Source: Ruminococcaceae bacterium UBA1405 (GTDB lineage: Bacteria > Bacillota > Clostridia > Oscillospirales > Ruminococcaceae). From it: DNA of 17,718 nt. Position 1 is the first letter of the stretch. Each line of letters begins with the position of its first letter. Of the stretch, positions 1 to 7,424 are shown piece after piece. The stretch spans positions 1 to 17,718 of the forward strand of contig DBQB01000007.1 in assembly GCA_002305685.1 (NCBI GenBank), in the 5' to 3' direction. The position numbers and the translations under genes are program-made. The notes beneath the pieces are model-generated. The model was not told the DNA's origin, searched no databases, and worked only from the letters and a program-made list of their open reading frames with translations.

Positions 1-1268
1 ACGCCGAAGTAATCCACCATCTCCTCGTAGGTGGTGTTGTAGATGTCCTTGGCGACCTCGCTCATCCAGACATAACCCTTCTCCACCTGTTCCTGGGTTA
101 CAATGCCGTTTCCGCCGGGGGCATTCCCAGAGGTGTTTCCAGACGGATTGGACGTCGGGGTGTCGCTGCCGGTGCTTCCCGCCGGAGCGTCAGCGCCGAT
201 GCTGTCGGGCATAGCTTTGCCCTCGTCGATCAGAGGCACACACCAGTCGTAATAGTGGGCGGGAAAATCCACTTCATCCATATCGATTTCCCAGTAGGTG
301 CCCCACCGGCGCAGGACGATGTAATAGGTGAACGCATCGGCACCGTTTTCATAATCACCGGAGATGATCATGGTGTCCACAAAATCCACCAGTCCCGGAT
401 CAATGATCCAGTCGGCGTGTTCCAGGGGTATATCGGTGAAGTAACCGCCCTCGGACATGATGGTGCCGTACTCGGTGGTCCCGTCTTCACTCAGGCTTAT
501 CGCTGCCGAAACCATAGGCTCTGCCTTGGTGAAGTCTTCGTCCCAGAGGGTGAAGGTGCCCATATAATCTTCGCCGATGTCGATGGTGCCGCAGATGTCC
601 CAGCGGCCGCCCTCCATCCCCATGTCCGCGTAATAGCCCGAGCAGTTTTCCATGAGCCACCAGCCGTACCAGTCCCCGTTCCACCAGTTGAGCCTCATAT
701 CATTGGTTCCGGCGGCGGGCAGGGATATATTGCTTTCAGTGGGCTGCTCTGTGTCGCTCCCAGCGGGCTGCGCCGCACCGCTTCCGGCGGTTTCCCGGCT
801 GAGGGTGGAGGGGTCGATGGTGACTTTGCCGGTTTTGCTTCCAAACAGTGTCCCGAAACTCACCTCAACCTCATTCGCAGCGTCTGCCAGCGCAAAGGCA
901 GTGCGAATCTCAAGCGTCGACCCCGGCTCCACTTCATCCCACTGGCTGTCATTTACCGCATCCAGGGTCTCAGGATCGGTATAGACAATGGTTTTCTCCA
1001 GTTCCGTGCCATTTTGCGTGGCTGTTTCGAAAACAGTCCAGAGATAGGAGGCGTTTTCTTTTCCATTATTGGTGAAATCCAATGTCAAAACAACCGCGTC
1101 GACTCCTGTATAATCCGTCATGATACACGCGCCCTTGTAAAGAATCGTGTAATCGTCCAGTTCGGTCAGATTGGGGTCGGTGTTCTTCTTTTTGCCGCAG
1201 GCGGCAAGGCTGAAAAGCATGATACCTGCAAGGAGTAAACATAAAAGCCTGGTCATTGTCTGTTTCAT
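1..1268 (-). CDS. Multidomain lipoprotein with DUF5067-like domain (C-terminus cut by window edge)
   Basis: The frame is open from the ATG at 1268 to base 1, giving 422 complete codons and no stop. Residues 1-24 are a lipoprotein signal: basic start, hydrophobic core, lipobox LAAC with Cys24 as the lipid site, then a KKK stretch. Residues about 38-150 (including DYTGVDAVVLTLDFTN) resemble the Ig-like DUF5067 domain of Firmicutes lipoproteins. After a Ser/Gly/Glu-rich linker (about 158-186), residues about 194-345 form an aromatic-rich beta domain starting GDWYGWW, possibly lipocalin-like. A second Gly/Ser/Asn/Pro linker (about 355-388) leads to a third domain with YEEMVDYFG. The start is set by GGAGGAAG upstream. 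It is the last visible gene of the leftward operon, 70 nt after the TM2 gene. It should be anchored outside the membrane, perhaps as an envelope sensor or binding protein. The exact function is unknown; the domain names come from pattern memory. Confidence 0.85.
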   Translation of the reverse strand, partial: MKQTMTRLLCLLLAGIMLFSLAACGKKKNTDPNLTELDDYTILYKGACIMTDYTGVDAVVLTLDFTNNGKENASYLWTVFETATQNGTELEKTIVYTDPETLDAVNDSQWDEVEPGSTLEIRTAFALADAANEVEVSFGTLFGSKTGKVTIDPSTLSRETAGSGAAQPAGSDTEQPTESNISLPAAGTNDMRLNWWNGDWYGWWLMENCSGYYADMGMEGGRWDICGTIDIGEDYMGTFTLWDEDFTKAEPMVSAAISLSEDGTTEYGTIMSEGGYFTDIPLEHADWIIDPGLVDFVDTMIISGDYENGADAFTYYIVLRRWGTYWEIDMDEVDFPAHYYDWCVPLIDEGKAMPDSIGADAPAGSTGSDTPTSNPSGNTSGNAPGGNGIVTQEQVEKGYVWMSEVAKDIYNTTYEEMVDYFG

Positions 1269-1338
1269 AATATCTTCCTCCAATTAGGTCAGAGATATAT
1301 GGATGGCGGATTGCCGCCGGATGTCGGAATCCCAAATA

Positions 1339-1596
1339 TTATGGCTTCTTTTGGATATATCTGCCGTCCTTGTCGGTGAATTTTCCGCTGATGATCTTGA
1401 TGAGATCGATCAGACAGCCGATGCCAAGAAAGCTGAGGGTCAGTGTGTAGAGAATGCCCGTGCCGATCTTGCCCACATAGTAGCGGTGCACACCGATACC
1501 GCCGCAGAACACACAGAGCAGCAGTGTTGTCATCCAGTCCTTTTCGCTGCGGGTTGATGCGGATACAGCGCCTTGCATGTTGTTGTAATCTGCCAT
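1339..1596 (-). CDS. TM2 domain membrane protein (85 aa)
   Basis: A short protein with a complete TM2 domain: two transmembrane helices (about residues 22-38 and 44-68) joined by the hallmark GGIGVHRYYVGK turn, followed by the typical IDLIKIISGKF and D-x-x-G-R-Y tail. TM2 proteins are common small membrane proteins whose biochemical role in bacteria is mostly unknown; they often sit beside zinc-ribbon and DUF4428 genes in Firmicutes. The start ATG follows AGAAAGGA. It lies about 100 nt after the DUF4428 gene and 70 nt before the lipoprotein, all on the minus strand, so cotranscription is likely. The gap before it holds a GC-rich hairpin without a clear U-tract, which could lower readthrough. 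Confidence 0.92.
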   Translation of the reverse strand: MADYNNMQGAVSASTRSEKDWMTTLLLCVFCGGIGVHRYYVGKIGTGILYTLTLSFLGIGCLIDLIKIISGKFTDKDGRYIQKKP

Positions 1597-1699
1597 AATC
1601 CTTTCTCACATTGGGTGGGAGAGCGGGGATGGCCCCCGCTTCCACTCGGGTTATTCTGTATCAAAACACCGCCGGCAGGGCAACCGCGGTATCCTTTTA

Positions 1700-2536
1700 T
1701 CAGCCGTTCACCGCGCCGCCGCAGTATTCACAGCAGCCGCTGGCATCCGGTGTGGTGGTCGCACCGCAGTAAGGACAGGTGACCGCCGCTCTGGGAGCTG
1801 CGGCTGCCGCTGCCTCATCCCGTACCTGCTGCCGGACCTGAAGCAGGGCATCCCGGATCTCCATCCCCATCTGCTCATACTGCCGGTATTCCACACTGGC
1901 GCGGACTTCCTCGGCGTTGGATACGAGGGAGCCGCCTGCCATACCCAACGCTTTCCGCCGCAGTCCTCCCCGGGATATAGGCATAGCGTCCGGACCATCC
2001 AGCAGTGTTTCCTCGTCGTTGTCCACAGAGGAACGGTTCAGCTGGAAACGAATCTCGTTAAAGTAGGGATTGTTGACGTTGATCACAATGTAAAAGTCGT
2101 AGGAATAGGCATACCGTCTGGGGTTGAAGCTCTGACGGTTTCCTTCTTCATCTTTGTATTCAATTTCCGTTTTGCTTTCATCGATGTCCAGTTTACATCC
2201 GGTCACATCGGAGAAGGACAGTACATCCGGGTTGGCGTCTTCCAGGTTCCTGGCTGAGGTGACCATAAACAGCCCTGCGTCCTCGTCCAGCAGTACCTTT
2301 ACGTTCTCGCCCAGGGCTCGGGTAGTATGGAAAGCAGAAACTTTCTCTCTGTTTGCTTCCCGGTAGGCCAACTGCTCCTGGATCTCGGCCACCGTGCTCT
2401 GGCGGCGATCACTGAACCACGGTGAGAGTTTTTTGGCGCAGTTTTTACAGAGATTTCCGTCTTCCAGCTTACGGTTACCCAGCAGCCCGATTTTTTCACC
2501 GCATATATCACAGTATTTCTTATCAAACAGTCCCAT
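1700..2536 (-). CDS. DUF4428-type protein with N- and C-terminal zinc ribbons (278 aa)
   Basis: The N-terminus MGLFDKKYCDICGEK is the signature of the DUF4428 zinc-binding domain, with Cys9/Cys12 and Cys30/Cys33 as the likely zinc ligands. The middle (about 70-195) is a beta-rich region like those that follow DUF4428 in long family members. After it come a Gln/Arg/Glu-rich helix (about 208-242), an alanine run (242-247) and a second zinc ribbon, CPYCG with CCEYCGG (Cys254/257 and Cys269/272). There is no signal peptide or membrane segment, so it should be cytoplasmic or attached to membrane partners. The start follows AAGGAG about 10 nt upstream. It is the second gene of the leftward operon. 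The function of DUF4428 proteins is not established; two zinc ribbons at the ends suggest a scaffold or adaptor, which is inference. Confidence 0.88.
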   Translation of the reverse strand: MGLFDKKYCDICGEKIGLLGNRKLEDGNLCKNCAKKLSPWFSDRRQSTVAEIQEQLAYREANREKVSAFHTTRALGENVKVLLDEDAGLFMVTSARNLEDANPDVLSFSDVTGCKLDIDESKTEIEYKDEEGNRQSFNPRRYAYSYDFYIVINVNNPYFNEIRFQLNRSSVDNDEETLLDGPDAMPISRGGLRRKALGMAGGSLVSNAEEVRASVEYRQYEQMGMEIRDALLQVRQQVRDEAAAAAAPRAAVTCPYCGATTTPDASGCCEYCGGAVNG

Positions 2537-2596
2537 TACAATTGATCTCCTTTTTGTATTTAGCAGCCTGTATTGTACCCAGTGTTGTGCGCCGCT

Positions 2597-2992
2597 TTAT
2601 TTGGAGTTGAGCATTGCGCCATAGATGTACAAAGCCGGAACAGCCACGCCTGTCAAGACGCTGGTAATACTGAATTCACCGCTGTTGACGATGTTCATCA
2701 CGATACCTAAAATGCTAAACACAGCGACGATTACGCCCCATGTAATAAGTTTTTTGGCGTTTTCGCTACTCTTGCTGTGCTTGACGCCTTTGATACCCGC
2801 GATCAGTTGACAGATGCCGCCACCTAAGGTTAGTAACAGTGCTATCCAGTAGGAAAATGTCAAACCGGAGGCTGCTCCGAATCCTGCCGCCAGTGCGCCT
2901 AAACCACCGACAAGAACGCCGGCAAGGATGGAAAATACTGCTGCAATGATCATTAAAATACCTGTAATCTTTAAGAATTTTTGCCCTTTCAT
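2597..2992 (-). CDS. Small four-helix membrane protein (131 aa)
   Basis: I do not recognise a named family. The protein is almost entirely hydrophobic, with four predicted transmembrane segments at about residues 8-36, 43-66, 82-104 and 108-127. A basic loop (KHSKSSENAKK) between helices two and three probably faces the cytoplasm. Helix one is rich in Gly and Ala (GVLVGGLGALAAGFGAAS), which would allow tight helix packing. The start is well supported by AAGGAGGAACGATT before the ATG. It is the first gene of the leftward operon, about 140 nt downstream of the shared control region at 3134-3222 and 60 nt before the DUF4428 gene. A role in the membrane together with the downstream DUF4428, TM2 and lipoprotein products is inferred from the operon only. 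Confidence 0.85.
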   Translation of the reverse strand: MKGQKFLKITGILMIIAAVFSILAGVLVGGLGALAAGFGAASGLTFSYWIALLLTLGGGICQLIAGIKGVKHSKSSENAKKLITWGVIVAVFSILGIVMNIVNSGEFSITSVLTGVAVPALYIYGAMLNSK

Positions 2993-3133
2993 AATCGTTC
3001 CTCCTTCGTTTTTCGGTTGTGTAGTTGCTTTTATTCATAAGGCGGGGGTTCCCGCTCTCTATGCAGAATACATTGTCGCCATCTATGATGTCTCCCGACA
3101 ATCAGAGTACCGATGACAGAAACTTCTCCTTTT

Positions 3134-3222
3134 AGTTCACAATAACAGGTTCAGAGCCGTATATCCATTGCATGATTGTGTATTTTGGGGTTGTTTTCAA
3201 AAAATACATCATTTAATTAGTG
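3134..3222 (-). promoter_or_regulatory. Shared control region, copy L (drives the leftward operon)
   Basis: Read on the minus strand from 3222, this aligns without gaps to 11633-11721 on the plus strand. By my count 49 of the first 60 bases and 67 of all 89 are identical. Conserved blocks in order are CACTAA, AAATGATGTATTTTT, AAAATACA, AATCATGCAAT and, 14 bases after the first 60, CTGTTA-Y-TGT-R-AACT. ATGATGTATTTT and AAAATAC plus ATCAT form an imperfect inverted repeat, which suggests a dimeric regulator site. No consensus sigma-70 promoter is obvious, so an activator or an alternative sigma factor is possible. It ends about 140 nt before the first gene of the operon. Confidence 0.75.
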
Positions 3223-3309
3223 CAGAATGCTTGCTTCCGGATCATATTTTTATGCAAAACGGTAATATGCGGACCGGTTTTCTCTCTTAAACCCTTTCCA
3301 AAAGGCGGG

Positions 3310-3354
3310 AAAGAAAAAGCGGCAGCCTGGAAGAATCCACTTCCAGGCCGTCGC
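3310..3354 (-). terminator. Rho-independent terminator of the rhomboid gene
   Basis: On the minus strand, arms 3354-3340 and 3333-3319 pair with a perfect nine-base core (GCCTGGAAG with CTTCCAGGC) plus an outer GCG/CGC, around a six-base loop. They are followed directly by TTTTTCTTT. It lies about 120 nt downstream of the rhomboid stop codon, in the right orientation to end that transcript before the next control region. Confidence 0.75.
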
Positions 3355-3370
3355 TTCACGATGGCTCCGA

Positions 3371-3401
3371 ACAGGCAGGGGACAACCCTGCTGTATTTTT
3401 A
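3371..3401 (+). terminator. Orphan plus-strand terminator-like hairpin
   Basis: ACAG and CAGGG, with one bulged G, pair with CCCTGCTGT around a five-base loop, and ATTTTT follows on the plus strand. No plus-strand gene lies upstream in the window. It therefore either ends an unannotated short transcript from the hairpin-rich stretch at about 3230-3370 or is a chance structure. Confidence 0.4.
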
Positions 3402-3473
3402 TAGTTTTATCACAGTTCCCGAGGCAGTTTTTCCGGGGAACTCAACGGCTTCCATGGTGCAGCCGCTGCATCC

Positions 3474-4058
3474 TTATCTGGATGTATATCCCGCCGATGT
3501 GTATTTTTTGCCAATCAGGAAACCATAGGCTGTGCCGCACATTCCACCGATAATATGCATCAGGTTGGCCACATCATCCTTTATGAAAAGGATGGAATAG
3601 AGCTCCCGCCCCAGATACAAAACCGCCACCAGAATCAGGGTAACGGGAATCCTCCCGTTCTCCATACCGGACAGCGACGAGAGCATAATGAGCATAAAAA
3701 CGATACCGCTTGCGCCCAGCAAGCCGGAGTTTGGAAAAAGAACGACCTGCAAAAGGCCGGAGACAAGGGCGGTCAAAAAGATCCCCACCAGGAGCACCCT
3801 GCTGCCATACCGTTCTTCCAGGGGCGGGCCGATCACCAGGAACATCAGCATATTTCCGAAAAAGTGTTCCAGATCCCCATGGCCCAGGACATGGCACACC
3901 AAACGGATATAGGTGAAAGGGTCACGAAAGGACGAACGGTAGACCGAAAAAAGAAAGGCTGTTGTCCAGCCGTTTGACAGCCAGCCGAGAATCAGGGCAA
4001 CTAACGAAACCAGGAAAAAACTGATGACAACAGGCGAATTGTACTGAAATCTTTTCAT
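3474..4058 (-). CDS. Rhomboid family intramembrane serine protease (194 aa)
   Basis: A compact six-helix rhomboid that would cut transmembrane substrates within the membrane. Visible signatures are HFFGN (His65, Asn69) in the second helix, a conserved oxyanion/structural motif; GASG with the predicted nucleophile Ser117; and the predicted catalytic His168 in the last helix, in a MHIIGGMCGTAYGF context. The length fits a minimal bacterial rhomboid without extra domains. The start is supported by ATGGAGGAAGAAAT directly before the ATG. It is on the same strand as LuxR_A, about 300 nt downstream, and has its own terminator at 3310-3354. The substrate is unknown. The nearby membrane LuxR regulators and lipoproteins are possible clients by position only. 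All catalytic residues appear intact. Confidence 0.93.
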   Translation of the reverse strand: MKRFQYNSPVVISFFLVSLVALILGWLSNGWTTAFLFSVYRSSFRDPFTYIRLVCHVLGHGDLEHFFGNMLMFLVIGPPLEERYGSRVLLVGIFLTALVSGLLQVVLFPNSGLLGASGIVFMLIMLSSLSGMENGRIPVTLILVAVLYLGRELYSILFIKDDVANLMHIIGGMCGTAYGFLIGKKYTSAGYTSR

Positions 4059-4126
4059 ATTTCTTCCTCCATGCTTATTGTGTTTTCTGATCGGATTTCA
4101 ACGTCCGGTCAAAAGGATCGAACAAA

Positions 4127-4212
4127 AAGCACGGCCCAAAAGGAAACTGCAGCTGCCCAAGCCAAAAAGGAAGGCTCCTGCCTGCGCGGCCAACGATGAA
4201 CAGGAGCTGTCC
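4127..4212 (+). ncRNA. Candidate structured RNA element, copy 1
   Basis: Shares three ordered blocks with 7486-7615: AAGCACG-R-CC (4127), CTGCCCAAG exactly 26 bases later (4153), and a hairpin with loop CTGCGCGGCCAACGATGA (about 4182-4199). The stem arms are 4169-4180 and 4201-4212. The stem sequence differs from copy 2 while staying paired, and the outer wobble pair (G-U) works only if the plus strand is transcribed. A further hairpin lies just upstream (TGATCGGA at 4088 with TCCGGTCA at 4104), and a strong plus-strand terminator follows at 4220-4245, so a transcript of roughly 160 nt is plausible. I see no clear plus-strand promoter and cannot name a known RNA family. Confidence 0.55.
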
Positions 4213-4219
4213 GTTATTG

Positions 4220-4245
4220 ATGGGGCGCTGAAGCCCCATTTTTTT
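4220..4245 (+). terminator. Plus-strand rho-independent terminator after RNA element copy 1
   Basis: ATGGGGC (4220-4226) and GCCCCAT (4233-4239) form a seven-base-pair stem around GCTGAA, followed at once by a run of T on the plus strand. On the minus strand the run comes before the hairpin, so it cannot serve the minus-strand genes on either side. No plus-strand protein gene lies upstream, which supports a plus-strand RNA gene here. Confidence 0.7.
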
Positions 4246-4356
4246 GATCGTCCTATTAAGAAGTGCCCATTCAAAATGTTTCTTCTCCGCCTGTATAAGT
4301 GCCGTATTCTGCCCTTGTGAGGAATCCCCACTCTGCGGGTGCTCTGGGGCCTGGCT

Positions 4357-6021
4357 TCAGGAAGTTTTGCCTTTATCGTCCTGCTGCATCAGAGCAGCGT
4401 AGCGAAGCAGCTGCTTGAGGGAGTTTACCCCCAGCTTGCTGTAAATGTTTTTGTTGTGATAGCGCAGGGTACTCTCTTTGATAGCGGCAACGGAAAGGAT
4501 CTCCTTTACGCTTTTGCCGGAGAGGTAATAGGCAAAAATCCGATGTTCCGTAGGGGTCAATGTCTCAATTCCATGGAGGAACTGCTGGTAGTCGGCGGGG
4601 TCGACCTCCTGCTTTCGGTCATAGGCGAGGCGGGAGATTTCCGCCTGTGCAGATTCGTATTTTTCCAGGGCTCTGTCAAACGCATCCTGAAGGCGCTCTT
4701 TTTCGCTCTGCGCGTCCTGTTTCTCCTGGGTCAAAAGGGCCAGAGTGCGCTCGTGTTCCCGATCCTGCTCTGCCAGGAAGGCGAACAGGTCGTCAATTTC
4801 CGCAATGTAGGACAGTTCGCCATTGCGGTTTTCCGATTTGATGTTCGCCAGGCTTTTCAGGATGGGGGAGATGAACCGCCGGCTGAAATAGAAGCAGCAG
4901 ACGATGGTGACAAAAAGCAGCAGCAGTACCAGGAGCACCGTCTGCATGCCGCTTTTGATAAGTGCACGGTCATAATCCTCTTTTGGGATCAGGACCGCCG
5001 CTGTAATAGCCGGCTCGCGGTAGGAGATGAAAACCTCTTTTGAAACACCGATATAGGAGCTGCTTCCCCCTGAAAACAGGGTGAGTCCGCCCCCCAGATC
5101 CTTTGCTGTGAGTTTGCCTTTGGGGGCAAAATAATACCCATTGAAAACGCCGCAGCTCAGCCCTGCTTCTGCGTCCAGGATTCCGTTGCCGCCGGTGGTC
5201 AGCAGGCAGACCATGCGGGACAGGTTGGTGGGCTGCTCGTGATGCAGCTTGAAATACCGCTGGCTCACTTCAAAACCGCAGAACCCGTAAACCGTCCCAT
5301 CCTCCCCGATCAGCGGGACGGTCATCAGGACAGCCTGTTCGGAGGTGCCGGGAAGGGTGAACAAATCGGTGATCCGATAGGAGGTTTCCAAAGGCAGGGC
5401 TGCGTGGGAAACCAGCTCCTCATAGTTGGGAAACAGGCTGCTCTGAAACTCCAGACGCCATTTCCGGTGGGGGATGATCCCGTAATCTTTGCCGGCATCC
5501 GCCAGCCCGCGGTAGAGCAGCAGGCCGTCATCAGCGATGGCGTTTCCGGATTTTTGGATATACAATCCGCTGCGGGACTGTTCGGCGTATTCGATATGGG
5601 AATTGACAGTAGCGTTGAAGAATACAAAAGCGCCTGAACAATCGCTTTGCCGCAGGGACTGGCAGAGGGGGCCGATTACGGTTTCCTGCAGTCCGGCAAT
5701 GTGGTCAGGGGAGTCTGTCAACCCTTCAAAAGGAATATTATGATCTGTCAGATAGTCTTCCAGCAATCCAGTCATTTCCTGGGAAAGATGGATTCCCAGA
5801 ACGGCGGTTTTTTCCCAATAGGAGGATATATCCCGCTCAAAGACCTCCATCTGGAGCGCAAGCGCCTGCGCGGTTTCTTTCTTGGTGCTGCTGAATCGGC
5901 CGGACAGAAACAGGCCGGACGCCAGAAAGCACATCAGGATTGCCGCAAGAAGTAGCATCGAGCCGAACAATTTCCGTCTCAAAGAGCGGCGAGAATGCTG
6001 CAGATTGGAAAATGCACGCAT
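4357..6021 (-). CDS. LuxR_A: membrane-anchored sensor with LuxR-type DNA-binding domain (554 aa)
   Basis: A one-component signal protein that appears intact. A basic N-terminus (residues 1-18) is followed by transmembrane helix 1 (about 21-41), a large extracellular domain (about 42-355) of Cache-like layout, transmembrane helix 2 (about 360-379), a linker, and a cytoplasmic coiled coil (about 412-468, rich in Glu/Gln/Lys). It ends in a GerE/LuxR helix-turn-helix (about 487-545; ETLTPTEHRIF, then STLRYHNKNIYSKLGV). There is no phosphoacceptor receiver and no kinase domain. The start at 6021 is chosen over an upstream in-frame option at 6063 because GGAGGAATCGT precedes it, and it lies just 14 nt after the SBP_A stop. 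Cotranscription with SBP_A suggests SBP_A or its ligand is sensed by the outer domain, which is inference. It is a full paralogue of LuxR_B. Confidence 0.9.
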   Translation of the reverse strand: MRAFSNLQHSRRSLRRKLFGSMLLLAAILMCFLASGLFLSGRFSSTKKETAQALALQMEVFERDISSYWEKTAVLGIHLSQEMTGLLEDYLTDHNIPFEGLTDSPDHIAGLQETVIGPLCQSLRQSDCSGAFVFFNATVNSHIEYAEQSRSGLYIQKSGNAIADDGLLLYRGLADAGKDYGIIPHRKWRLEFQSSLFPNYEELVSHAALPLETSYRITDLFTLPGTSEQAVLMTVPLIGEDGTVYGFCGFEVSQRYFKLHHEQPTNLSRMVCLLTTGGNGILDAEAGLSCGVFNGYYFAPKGKLTAKDLGGGLTLFSGGSSSYIGVSKEVFISYREPAITAAVLIPKEDYDRALIKSGMQTVLLVLLLLFVTIVCCFYFSRRFISPILKSLANIKSENRNGELSYIAEIDDLFAFLAEQDREHERTLALLTQEKQDAQSEKERLQDAFDRALEKYESAQAEISRLAYDRKQEVDPADYQQFLHGIETLTPTEHRIFAYYLSGKSVKEILSVAAIKESTLRYHNKNIYSKLGVNSLKQLLRYAALMQQDDKGKTS

Positions 6022-6035
6022 ACGATTCCTCCACT

Positions 6036-7358
6036 TTACTGGACAGAGCAAAACAGATCCCATGCCTCCTCCGCCAAAAGATCAATGGGTTCTCCCTGCT
6101 GGGCCCGCTGGATCCAGGAGGGCTGCATCTGCCGCAGTTCTTCGTATAGAGTGTTCACCTTACCATAAAAGTCGCTGTTCGTCGTCTGGACAAACGGGGT
6201 GTATGTCTCCCGCATGGTTTTGATGGATTCGTAAAGCTCCCGGTAGCTTTCATTGGGAAACGGATGGCTGTCGATGGCATCGAATGCGCCGTTGTTGACC
6301 GGCATGTACCCGGTTTCCACCACAAATTCCAGGTTCCGCTGGTTTTCGGTAAACCAATGGAGGAAAACGCCGGCGGCTTCCGCCTTCTGCTCGGTCGTCC
6401 GGTAGGCAGAGAGGCCAACGCCTGTCACAGGCATGATTCCCTTTTCCCCTTTCGTTTTCGGCAGGGGAAGCACCCGAAGATTGGTAGGCTCCGATGTGTT
6501 GTCAGGATAGGTGACGGTGTCGTTGAAGTAGAGGATCCCGGCCGTAGAACCAATCCCGGACAGGGCTTCCCCAGTGGTGAGCTGGGTGGAGGCGTATGGG
6601 TCGGACAGGGAGATGTGCCCCTGGACAAAAGAGCGTGCAAACTGCATCCATGACTCCCTGAGGGCCGGGTTTTCAAAGTCGTACCAGCCATTGCTGGTAT
6701 AAAGGTTACCGCCCCGCGCCAGAGCATCCAATTCCATATTCTGGAGAAAATAATCCAGGGCGCAGAAGGATTTGCCCCCCGACCATTCATAGTACCGGGC
6801 GGCGGCGTCAAAGAATCCGTCTCAATCGGCAAGATTGCCGGAGGAAACACCGGTTTCGGCAGAGAAGCGGTCAAATTGGGAGCCGTTGATAAACAGAGTG
6901 TAAGAAGATTTGGATACCGGGAAAACCGCCAGGTGGTCTTCCACCATCCCATCCGCCAGAAACTCCTCCACAAAATGGGAGAGCTCCTCATCACTGAAGC
7001 AGTCCTGCCAATCCAGGACATGTTCCACACCGATCTGCTTGACGATGCCGGGAAAGCAGGAAAAGAGGTCCGGCATAGCCGGGGCCCCGGGCTTATTGGC
7101 GTGAGCGTCCAAAAGCTGCGGGCCGAGTACAGAGCTGTTGGTCACCACAGTGACATCGATGATAATCCCCTTTTCTTTGCCGACGGTTTCGTTAAACTGA
7201 TCCACCAGGCGGTTCATGGGGGAGTCCGCCTGTTCGCCATAGACATGCCACATAGTGAGGGTGACGGGGGTGTCAGGGGAAAGGGTGGTTTCGCTTTTGC
7301 ATCCGGCCAAACCGGCTGCGCAAAGCAGGATGAGCATCCATGCCAATAATCTTTTCAT
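6036..7358 (-). pseudogene. SBP_A: extracellular solute-binding lipoprotein interrupted by an in-frame TGA
   Basis: The start at 7358 is fixed by AAGGAGGATTGCAAA before the ATG. Residues 1-20 are a lipoprotein signal with lipobox LAGC (Cys20). The frame reads TMWHVYGEQADSP and FNETVGKEKGI, matching SBP_B throughout, and is the type-1 extracellular solute-binding fold. Codon 179 (6824-6822) is TGA, and the same frame continues open to the TAA at 6036, giving 440 aa if read through. SBP_B has Trp182 at that place (LSTWEG against LAD-stop-DG), so a single TGG-to-TGA change explains it. Nothing else in the frame is damaged, so the change is recent, a sequencing error, or tolerated by readthrough. 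Without readthrough the product is a 178-residue fragment lacking most of the second lobe. It forms an operon with LuxR_A; no permease genes are present. Confidence 0.85.
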
Positions 7359-7424
7359 TTTGCAATCCTCCTTGGCGGATTGACCCGCCTGATCCCCGAT
7401 GTTTTTGTAAAATTTCATGGCTTC

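Noticed and set aside
255..1238. A 327-codon open frame on the plus strand
   Set aside because: It lies opposite the lipoprotein gene, has no ribosome site and no recognisable domain. The minus-strand frame has a ribosome site, signal peptide, lipobox and coherent domains.
1616..1645. GC-rich hairpin before the TM2 gene as an operon-ending terminator
   Set aside because: The stem is clear but no U-run follows on either strand, and gene spacing and orientation fit one operon.
3340..3395. A possible third, degenerate copy of the structured RNA element (ACGATG ... GAACAGGCAGGG)
   Set aside because: Only short fragments match the loop, and the AAGCACG and CTGCCCAAG blocks are missing. The hairpins are better explained as terminators.
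3220..3528. A 102-codon plus-strand frame between the leftward operon and the rhomboid gene
   Set aside because: It crosses two terminator hairpins and the end of the rhomboid gene, with no ribosome site or recognisable domain.
6822..6824. Selenocysteine or an alternative genetic code at the SBP_A TGA
   Set aside because: The paralogue has Trp, not Cys, at this position. I see no SECIS-like hairpin directly after the codon, and other genes in the window end in TGA and use TGG for Trp.
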